64,000 nucleotides of DNA from Bacteroidota bacterium. GTDB lineage: Bacteria; Bacteroidota; Bacteroidia; Cytophagales; Cyclobacteriaceae. Shown here piece after piece: positions 17,665 to 24,398 of this stretch. The position numbers were made by a program, and so were the translations under genes. The DNA lies in contig JAFDYT010000008.1 in assembly GCA_018266055.1 (NCBI GenBank), forward strand, positions 388,978-452,977, written 5' to 3'. A model generated the notes under the pieces. That model saw only the letters and a program-made list of their open reading frames with translations. It was not told where the DNA came from and did not search any database. How positions within the stretch are numbered: the stretch's first letter is position 1; the number at the start of each line of letters is the position of its first letter.

Positions 17665-18021
17665 ATGAAATGGTTTGGTAAAAGATCTTCTTTAAACTTT
17701 TACGTCGTTGCGATGGTATTCTTCGTAACGATTATCAATGTCTTTTTCAGCTTCCACAACCAGGCGTTTAACGAAAACACATTTACCTATCAGGAGCAAA
17801 CCGCTGCCGATTTTTCAGTACTTTCTGATTTGTTGGAAGACGAAGACGAAACGTTTACCGATGATGAGGTTAGCGCTGGTGGTACCCAGGTGTCTTCGCT
17901 ACTTACTGTCCTTTCTCTTGATCCTCACCTTCATCATTGGACTTTCTCTCCATTTCATAAGGACGGACTAAAACCGGCCACTGAAGGACTCTTCCTTACC
18001 TTCCGAAAGCTTCTTATTTAA
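17665..18021 (+). CDS. Small single-pass membrane protein with acidic and His-rich segments
   Basis: A 118-aa protein that I do not recognise. It has a short basic N-terminus, one hydrophobic segment (FYVVAMVFFVTIINVFFSF, ~12-30), then a periplasmic tail with an acidic run LLEDEDETFTDDE (~56-68) and a His cluster DPHLHHWTFSPFHKDG (~86-101). The acidic and His clusters could bind a metal. It precedes a CusA-type pump by 114 bases that contain a structured region, and has a plausible promoter of its own. A role as metal sensor or accessory for the pump is inference. Its hydrophobic start and tail composition argue against a chance reading frame. Confidence 0.55.
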   Translation: MKWFGKRSSLNFYVVAMVFFVTIINVFFSFHNQAFNENTFTYQEQTAADFSVLSDLLEDEDETFTDDEVSAGGTQVSSLLTVLSLDPHLHHWTFSPFHKDGLKPATEGLFLTFRKLLI

Positions 18022-18126
18022 AAGCCTACTCTTCTTTTCTGCATCGCTACCGTCGGTTGCTGCCGACGGTGAATTTTATTTCAGGCCTTTGGCCAATCCA
18101 TTTCTATTTTTTCAGTAGGCTTTAAA
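18017..18126 (+). repeat. Nested inverted repeats between the small protein and the RND pump
   Basis: Outer arms AAAGCCTACT (18021-18030) and AGTAGGCTTT (18114-18123) are perfect 10-bp complements, extendable by TTTA with one bulged base. Between them an 8-bp stem (ACCGTCGG, 18049-18056, with CCGACGGT, 18063-18070) encloses a 6-base loop and is followed by GAATTTTATTT, like a weak terminator. The outer arm begins at the stop codon of the small gene and the right arm ends 10 bases before the pump ATG. It could be a terminator within a larger leader structure. Confidence 0.6.
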
Positions 18127-18135
18127 AACTGTTGC

Positions 18136-21100
18136 ATGAATAAACTAGTGAAGGGCATCATCAGCTTTGCCCTGCGCAATAAAATAATGACTCTGCTTGG
18201 CACCGCGCTAATTATAGCATGGGGAGTGAGGAGTTTTTTGGAGACGCCTATAGAGGCTTTTCCTGACGTGATCAATACACGGGTGGTGATCATCACCCAG
18301 TGGCCCGGAAGAAGCGCCGAAGAGCTTGAGAAGTTTGTGACTATCCCGATCGAAACGGAAATGAATGTGGTGCCACGAAAGACGAGCCTCCGGTCGATTT
18401 CGCTATTTGGGCTTTCGGTGGTGACTTTGTTTTTCGAAGACGAGATTGACGATTTCAGGGCCAGGCAAATGGTAAATAACCAATTGGTGAATGTGGATTT
18501 GCCGGATGGTGCAGACGCCGAGGTGCAGCCGCCGTCGGGGCCAACGGGAGAAATTTATCGATATACGCTTGAATCAAAAGAAATGTCAGTCCGCGAGTTG
18601 AAAGAGATTCAGGATTGGGTGCTCGACAAGCGGTTAAAAGCAGTGCCTGGCGTAGCGGATGTAGTGAGTTTTGGTGGGGAAGTGAAAACTTTTGAGGTGA
18701 CACTTGACCCCACCAAACTTGCGTCCTACAATTTCTCTGCTCAGGATGTATGGCAGGCCATTAGTGAAAACAATGAGAACGTGGGTGGTGATGTGGTTCG
18801 TAAGGGATCGCAGGCATTCGTCGTGCGCGGCCTCGGACTCATTAACGATATCAGTGACATTGAAAACGTGATCATTCGCGAGGTAAACCAGACACCGATT
18901 TTTGTGAAAGATGTAGCGTCTGTTTCAGAATGGTTTAAACCACGATTGGGCAAAGTAGGTCGCGACAAGGAGTCGGATGTAGTGGAGGGAATTGTATTGT
19001 TGCGTAAAGGGGAAAACCCCAGTCAGGTGTTGATCGATCTGAACAAAACGATTGATGACATCAACACCCGTGTGCTTCCTGAAGGGGTGAGGATCAAAGT
19101 ATTTTACGACCGCACTACACTCGTGAATCACACCATTCACACCGTCATGGAAAACCTCACCGTGGGTATGCTATTGGTGACGTTCATTCTATCCATCTTT
19201 CTGCTGGACTGGCGCGCTACTGTGATCGTAGCGATTGTGATTCCACTGGCGCTGTTGTTTGCGTTTATCTGCATGCGCATCAAAGGCATGTCGGCCAACT
19301 TGCTTTCGATAGGAGCAATTGATTTTGGAATCATCATCGATGGAGCCGTGGTGATGGTGGAAGGGTCGTTTGCTTTTCTGGCAGCTCGACAGCATGAGCT
19401 AGGTTCCGAGCGGTTTGCCAATATTTCCAAGATGGGCCTGATCAAAAAGATAGCGGTTGAGATGGGAAAACCGATTTTGTTTTCTCAGCTCATCATCATC
19501 ACTGCGATGGTTCCAATTTTCTCTTTCCAGAAAGTGGAAGGCAAAATGTTTTCACCGCTGGCGTACACCATGGGGTTTGCCTTGTTTGGCTCGTTACTTT
19601 TTACACTCACACTTATTCCGTTGCTTTCGCGGATGCTCTTTTCCAAAGATGTCCGTGAGAAAGATAACCGTATGGTGAGCACGATCGAACGGTATTACCA
19701 CCGAGCGTTGGACTGGTGCCTGGCGCATTCGCGAAAAGTGATCATGATGGCAGTTTCTCTGCTGGCGGTAAGTTTGTTGGCTGCTACACAATTAGGAACG
19801 GAGTTCTTGCCGTCGCTTAATGAGGGCTCTATCTATGTGCGTGCCAGTTTGCCGTTGAGTATTGCATTCGAAGATGCCAATGTTGCCTCGGAAGACATGC
19901 GTCTTTTGTTTTTGAATTACCCCGAAGTAAAAGGTGTGATCTCTCAAAATGGGCGACCAAACGACGGAACCGATCCGACAGGTTTTTTTAATGTTGAATT
20001 TTTTGTTGATCTCTTTCCTAAAGAAGAATGGAAGCGCGGTAAAACAAAAGATGAGATCGTGGCAGAGATGCAACATAAATTGGAAAGCGCCTATCCCGGC
20101 GTAGTGTTTGGGTTTTCTCAGCCGATCTCCGACAACGTAGAAGAGGCTGTGTCGGGCGTAAAAGGACAAATGGCCATTAAAATTTTTGGGGATGACCTTA
20201 CTAAACTGGAGACGTTGGCCGACAGCGTGCTTTCTATTATGAAAACAGTACGCGGCGTAGAGGACCTCGGAATTTTTAAAACCCTTGGCCAGCCTGAACT
20301 TCGCGTAGAGCTTGACCGGATGAAACTAGCCCGTCAAGGAACCAACGTCAACGATGCGGATGATATCATTGAGATGGCTGTGGGTGGAAAGCGTGCAACC
20401 ACATTGTATGTGGGTGAACGTCGCTTTGATATTCGAGTAAGGCTTTCGCCGGAGTATCGCAAAAATGAAAACGAAATTGGCAAGTTGATGATCCCCACGG
20501 TGCGTGGTGCGAAAATTCCCCTGGCTCAGATTGCTGACATCAAACTTCAAACGGGCCCATCGTTTATTTACCGTGAGGGAAATCTCCGATTTATACCAAT
20601 AAAATTTTCTGTGCGCGATCGCGATCTTGGAGGAACAATCGCCGAAGCACAATCGAAGGTGAACAAAGCGATAAAACTTCCACAAGGTTATTCTATCGCC
20701 TGGAATGGTGAGTTTGAAAATCAGGTGCGCGCCACTAACCAGCTAAAAATTGTGGTACCGATTTCAATCGGCCTGATTTTTATGCTTCTGTTTTTCATGT
20801 TCAACTCAGCCAAGTTTGCTGGCATCGTGCTATTGAATGTTCCTTTTGCTTTGATCGGCGGAATTTTCGGTTTGTATTTTACCGGGATAAATTTCAGTAT
20901 CTCCGCCGGTGTCGGTTTCATTGCCCTGTTTGGTGTTTGCGTGCAGAATGGCGTAATCCTGGTATCCGTGTTTATTAAGAACCGCGACCGGGGAATGAAA
21001 TTTGAGGATGCTATTCGTGAGGGGGCCCTAAGCCGTATGAGGCCAGTCTTAATGACGGCTATTGTAGCAGGGCTTGGCTTACTTCCAGCAGCATTATCTA

Positions 21101-21249
21101 CAGGTATTGGTTCTGAAACACAACGCCCTTTGGCTGTGGTGGTCATCTGCGGATTGATCACCGCTACCGCGTTGACGTTACTTATTCTGCCGTCAATCTA
21201 CAAGTTACTTAACCAACAGCATTACAAGCATTACAACAACGAAGATTAG
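18136..21249 (+). CDS. CusA/CzcA-family RND efflux permease
   Basis: A 1037-aa inner-membrane RND pump of the heavy-metal-efflux type. Landmarks are the N-terminal transmembrane helix (~12-30) followed by TPIEAFPDVINTRVVIITQW, the first transmembrane bundle (~340-490) with the helix-4 proton-relay motif SIGAIDFGIIIDGAVVMVEG, and the second bundle (~865-1030) with GVGFIALFGVCVQNGVIL. Length matches CusA without the fused TolC domain found in some Bacteroidota relatives. The usual adaptor (CusB) and outer-membrane channel (CusC) genes are not adjacent: upstream is a small His-rich protein and downstream a convergent gene after a strong terminator. The family expels Cu/Ag or Co/Zn/Cd; the metal here is not predictable. 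Confidence 0.93.
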   Translation: MNKLVKGIISFALRNKIMTLLGTALIIAWGVRSFLETPIEAFPDVINTRVVIITQWPGRSAEELEKFVTIPIETEMNVVPRKTSLRSISLFGLSVVTLFFEDEIDDFRARQMVNNQLVNVDLPDGADAEVQPPSGPTGEIYRYTLESKEMSVRELKEIQDWVLDKRLKAVPGVADVVSFGGEVKTFEVTLDPTKLASYNFSAQDVWQAISENNENVGGDVVRKGSQAFVVRGLGLINDISDIENVIIREVNQTPIFVKDVASVSEWFKPRLGKVGRDKESDVVEGIVLLRKGENPSQVLIDLNKTIDDINTRVLPEGVRIKVFYDRTTLVNHTIHTVMENLTVGMLLVTFILSIFLLDWRATVIVAIVIPLALLFAFICMRIKGMSANLLSIGAIDFGIIIDGAVVMVEGSFAFLAARQHELGSERFANISKMGLIKKIAVEMGKPILFSQLIIITAMVPIFSFQKVEGKMFSPLAYTMGFALFGSLLFTLTLIPLLSRMLFSKDVREKDNRMVSTIERYYHRALDWCLAHSRKVIMMAVSLLAVSLLAATQLGTEFLPSLNEGSIYVRASLPLSIAFEDANVASEDMRLLFLNYPEVKGVISQNGRPNDGTDPTGFFNVEFFVDLFPKEEWKRGKTKDEIVAEMQHKLESAYPGVVFGFSQPISDNVEEAVSGVKGQMAIKIFGDDLTKLETLADSVLSIMKTVRGVEDLGIFKTLGQPELRVELDRMKLARQGTNVNDADDIIEMAVGGKRATTLYVGERRFDIRVRLSPEYRKNENEIGKLMIPTVRGAKIPLAQIADIKLQTGPSFIYREGNLRFIPIKFSVRDRDLGGTIAEAQSKVNKAIKLPQGYSIAWNGEFENQVRATNQLKIVVPISIGLIFMLLFFMFNSAKFAGIVLLNVPFALIGGIFGLYFTGINFSISAGVGFIALFGVCVQNGVILVSVFIKNRDRGMKFEDAIREGALSRMRPVLMTAIVAGLGLLPAALSTGIGSETQRPLAVVVICGLITATALTLLILPSIYKLLNQQHYKHYNNED

Positions 21250-21272
21250 CGGGGTTGATGAGAGGGGGAGCA

Positions 21273-21297
21273 GGGAGCCAATTGGCTCCCTTTTTTT
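21273..21297 (+). terminator. Rho-independent terminator after the RND pump
   Basis: A perfect palindrome GGGAGCCAATTGGCTCCC (7-bp stem, AATT loop) is followed by seven T residues. It ends the plus-strand pump transcript, and its T-tract overlaps the stop codon of the convergent gene. Confidence 0.92.
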
Positions 21298-21928
21298 ATT
21301 CTGCTTTGTTGAGTTTTCCTTTGAGCAACTTATTGTAATCGTCACAGCTCAGGTATCCAAGTTTGTTACACGAAGGACAAGTTTTGTACACGTCGCCAAA
21401 ATAGTTTTTCTTCACGATCACGGCTGATCCTTTGCAGGTGGGGCAAACCACTTTGCCCGTCGGGCCACAATCAATATAATAATCGCCAGACAAAACTTCG
21501 GCAGCGCGCTTCGCTTCTTTTTCGTTTTCCTTTAGCAATTCAGATTCAGCTTTCGCAAGCCATTCCATCGCCTGATCAGAATACTGTCCCTGAGTTCCTT
21601 TTAGTTGAATGTATTTATTCAGCCAGTCGACACTCTGACGATATTTTCCGAGGAAGAAAGAGTTTTTACCAAAATGAAAAGTCAGATCAGAAGGCACACT
21701 GCGAATGGTCTTTAAGATGGCGCGAAATTTCACATCGGCAGCTTCATAGTGACCTTCTTCCGAGAGCCGCACGGCGGAGTCCATTTGCATAGTAATCTTG
21801 CGTGTCCGCTCCATTTGTCGCTGCAACTCCAACTCACGGATTTTATCTTTTTCGGCCTGCGATTGGGCAAACACCTGAGATGCACCAAGCATCAACATCC
21901 ACACGATAAGGGTTCTCTTTGCTGTCAT
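21296..21928 (-). CDS. Exported protein with TPR-like helices and a DnaJ-like zinc ribbon
   Basis: A ~210-aa protein starting at ATG 21928, with signal peptide TLIVWMLMLGASQVFAQ. A charged coiled-coil stretch (KDKIRELELQRQMERTRKI) follows, then helices with TPR spacing (AVRLSEEGHYEAADVKFRAI, KYRQSVDWLNKYIQL). The C-terminal ~50 residues hold Cys pairs CPTCKG and CPSCNK plus flanking single Cys, like half of a DnaJ central zinc finger. I know no function for this combination. It lies 2 bases after the decarboxylase-like gene, in the same operon. Confidence 0.7.
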   Translation of the reverse strand: MTAKRTLIVWMLMLGASQVFAQSQAEKDKIRELELQRQMERTRKITMQMDSAVRLSEEGHYEAADVKFRAILKTIRSVPSDLTFHFGKNSFFLGKYRQSVDWLNKYIQLKGTQGQYSDQAMEWLAKAESELLKENEKEAKRAAEVLSGDYYIDCGPTGKVVCPTCKGSAVIVKKNYFGDVYKTCPSCNKLGYLSCDDYNKLLKGKLNKAE

Positions 21929-21930
21929 TT

Positions 21931-22944
21931 TTATTTTTCGATGAAGTCTTCTTTTGATAATCCGAGCCACTCTAATGCTGCAAGATGAAAAATATCAGAT
22001 TTAGTTGTATTCGGAAGGGACATTTCTTCAATAAATTTTCCGATTTCAAGGTCGCCCAACGGGAACGGGTAATCGGACCCAAGCATCACCCGTTTCGAAC
22101 CTTGCAATTTCAAAACATATTCGAGCATCATCGGATCGTGGGTTACGCTGTCCACCCAAAACTTGCCAAGATAATTGCGCGGATCAATCGGGTTATCGAT
22201 CGCCACAAGGTCAGGCCGACATTCAAATCCATGACTGATTCTCCCGATGGTAGGGAGGAAGGAGCCGCCCGCATGGGCAAACATCACCCGGAGTTTGGGC
22301 AGCCGCTCAAATATTCCACCAAAGATCATGGAGCAAATGGCGCGTGAAGTTTCGGCTGGCATTCCTACCAGCCAGGGTAGCCAATAGCGTTGCATTTTCT
22401 TTTCGCCCATCATATTCCACGGATGCACCAATACGGCGAGGCTTAGTTTTTCGCAGGCTTCGAAGATTGGATAAAATCTTTCTTCGTTTAGATTTTCGTC
22501 GTTGATGTTGGAGCCAATCTGAATTCCTCTAATACCGATTTTTTTCAGTCGCTGAAGTTCCGTCACTGCGAGCTCGGCGTCTTGCATGGGCACTGTACCA
22601 AGGCCGATGTAATTCTTGGGATACTTGCTTACAATTTTGGCGATATGGTCATTGAGAAATTGCGAAATGGAGAGACAATCCAGCGGCTTGGCCCAATATG
22701 AAAACATGACGGGTATGGTGCACACCACTTGCACCTGAGTTTGAAACGCTGCGTACTCTTCCATGCGTAGTTCAGCATCCCAGGCATTTTCTTTGATCTC
22801 GCGGAAGAACTGATTTCCACGCATCATTTTGGCAAAACCTTTTTTGTGATGTTGCAGATAGATGAAATCGCCGTAGCCAAACTTCTCCGTCCAATTCGGC
22901 ATTTTCTTAGGAAGGATGTGCGTGTGGCTATCGATTTTGAGCAT
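21931..22944 (-). CDS. Amidohydrolase, aminocarboxymuconate-semialdehyde decarboxylase (ACMSD)-like
   Basis: A ~337-aa amidohydrolase-superfamily enzyme very close to ACMSD, which decarboxylates 2-amino-3-carboxymuconate 6-semialdehyde in tryptophan/2-nitrobenzoate catabolism. Zinc ligands are visible: DSHTHILPK at the start (His7, His9), HPWNMMGE at about 170, FAHAGGSF at about 220, and GSDYPFPLGDLE near 290 (Asp ligand). Family signatures VPVMFSYWAKP, GLGTVPMQ, YWLPWLVGMPAET and ISHGFECRPDL are all present. The ATG at 22944 is preferred because the motif follows directly. No other kynurenine-pathway gene is in the window. The next gene starts 2 bases after its stop. Confidence 0.92.
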   Translation of the reverse strand: MLKIDSHTHILPKKMPNWTEKFGYGDFIYLQHHKKGFAKMMRGNQFFREIKENAWDAELRMEEYAAFQTQVQVVCTIPVMFSYWAKPLDCLSISQFLNDHIAKIVSKYPKNYIGLGTVPMQDAELAVTELQRLKKIGIRGIQIGSNINDENLNEERFYPIFEACEKLSLAVLVHPWNMMGEKKMQRYWLPWLVGMPAETSRAICSMIFGGIFERLPKLRVMFAHAGGSFLPTIGRISHGFECRPDLVAIDNPIDPRNYLGKFWVDSVTHDPMMLEYVLKLQGSKRVMLGSDYPFPLGDLEIGKFIEEMSLPNTTKSDIFHLAALEWLGLSKEDFIEK

Positions 22945-23011
22945 TTCAGAAAAATCCAATCCTGAAATATCGGAAATTTAGATCGCTTCAAAAACTAATG
23001 GCTTTCGCAAC

Positions 23012-24268
23012 TTATTTCAGGCTGTATTTCAAAATGACGATGTCTTTCAATTCGCCGTTGGGTTTAAGTCGGTGGTGGTCATCGTAGCCACCCCATTGGC
23101 TGTTGGCGATGTAATAAAAGGTATCGCCATCGAGCACGCCAAGTGTTGGCTCGCCAAACGCGGGGTGGTTCCTGTCGATGACATCAAACCGGGAGATTTG
23201 GTCGAGGCTTGAAGTAAGGTAATACCGCGTGCTGCGAAGTGGAGTAACTCCGTTTTGAATGGCAATCAATGAGTTCTTGTAAAAGTAAATTCCATCTATT
23301 CCTTTGAGCGAAACGTTGTCGGGCGATTTCACTTCGATAAGCTCTTTTGACTTCATGTTGAGTCGAAACACTCCTTTAATATAGTCGGCTATGAATAGGT
23401 ATTTATCGTCCGTAGAGAAGGCTATTCCTTGAATGTTCCAGAAGTCAACCGATGAAAAAAATGGCTCAATTTGCTTGGTGCGTTCATTGATTGTATAGAT
23501 TGTATTGTTCTGACTATCAGAAATATAAACCACTCCTTTTCGGGAAAGAATTAAATCACCAAAAACGCCTTTGGCATTAGCAAGGGCGGCGTATTTATGA
23601 ATTAGCTTTCCTGTACTTAACTCGAACTGAAAAACTGCTGAGCGCGCTGTGGAATCATAAGTTTCCATTTCCTGCATGGGCGACGCACAAACCCACAAGT
23701 AGTCTTTCTTCACGTCGGCCTTAAGGCCAAAGATGCTGGTCATTCCCTGAAAGGCAGGCGAACAAAAGTCGGCGGGTTTTCCATTAATCACCTTAATGAC
23801 TTTTCGTTGGTGAATACTCCCCAGATAGAAAACATGGTGAGTAGCATCGTATTCGATTCCTTCTGTGTGTAAACTACGGTCCTTCAGCACAAAAGCAGTG
23901 TCCGAATGAATAACCGGTTGTTGAAGTTCAGACTGAAGTGCAACTAATTTCTTAAACTCCTCAGTGTCTTTAATTGCATTGAAATCCGCCAACCCTGCGA
24001 GCCGAAATTCTGAGTTGATGAGAACAGCTTGTTTAAGGTATTTGATCGCTTCTGTTTTTTTATTGGTCAGTGCGCAGGCGACACCCAATTGATACAGTAC
24101 GCCCTGATGGTAAGGATGGATCTTGTTTGCTTCTTTAATCTTATCGTAAAATAGAGAATAGTTTTTTGCTTTATAGGCAGTCATCGCCTCAGAATAGGCT
24201 TTCTGAAGTTCTTGCCCCGCACTACTAAAGGCGAGAAAAATGAATACGTGAAGTATGATTTTTTTCAT
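23012..24268 (-). CDS. Exported TPR plus beta-propeller (SMP-30/NHL-like) protein
   Basis: A 418-aa protein with signal peptide IILHVFIFLAFSSAGQ. Residues ~20-110 form two to three TPR repeats (AYKAKNYSLFYDKIKEANK, VLYQLGVACALTNKKTEAIK). The remainder is a six-bladed-propeller-like region with SMP-30/gluconolactonase-type units: HTEGIEYDATHHVFYLGSIH, ADVKKDYLWVCASPMQEM, GVVYISDSQNNTIYTINE and DKYLFIADYIKGVFRL. No catalytic assignment is possible. It is 67 bases from the ACMSD gene and divergent from the sensor kinase at 24399, with 130 bases between, so a shared regulatory region is plausible. Confidence 0.78.
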   Translation of the reverse strand: MKKIILHVFIFLAFSSAGQELQKAYSEAMTAYKAKNYSLFYDKIKEANKIHPYHQGVLYQLGVACALTNKKTEAIKYLKQAVLINSEFRLAGLADFNAIKDTEEFKKLVALQSELQQPVIHSDTAFVLKDRSLHTEGIEYDATHHVFYLGSIHQRKVIKVINGKPADFCSPAFQGMTSIFGLKADVKKDYLWVCASPMQEMETYDSTARSAVFQFELSTGKLIHKYAALANAKGVFGDLILSRKGVVYISDSQNNTIYTINERTKQIEPFFSSVDFWNIQGIAFSTDDKYLFIADYIKGVFRLNMKSKELIEVKSPDNVSLKGIDGIYFYKNSLIAIQNGVTPLRSTRYYLTSSLDQISRFDVIDRNHPAFGEPTLGVLDGDTFYYIANSQWGGYDDHHRLKPNGELKDIVILKYSLK

Positions 24269-24398
24269 GCGGTAATTTCTTTCACCAAAATAATCCTTGC
24301 TGCCCGGATATGTATCATCGGTTTATAAGTTTCGTATTTTTTATCAGGTGGTTCCCTCGGATTGGGGTATTCATTTGCATGTAATAAGAAGTAACTTT

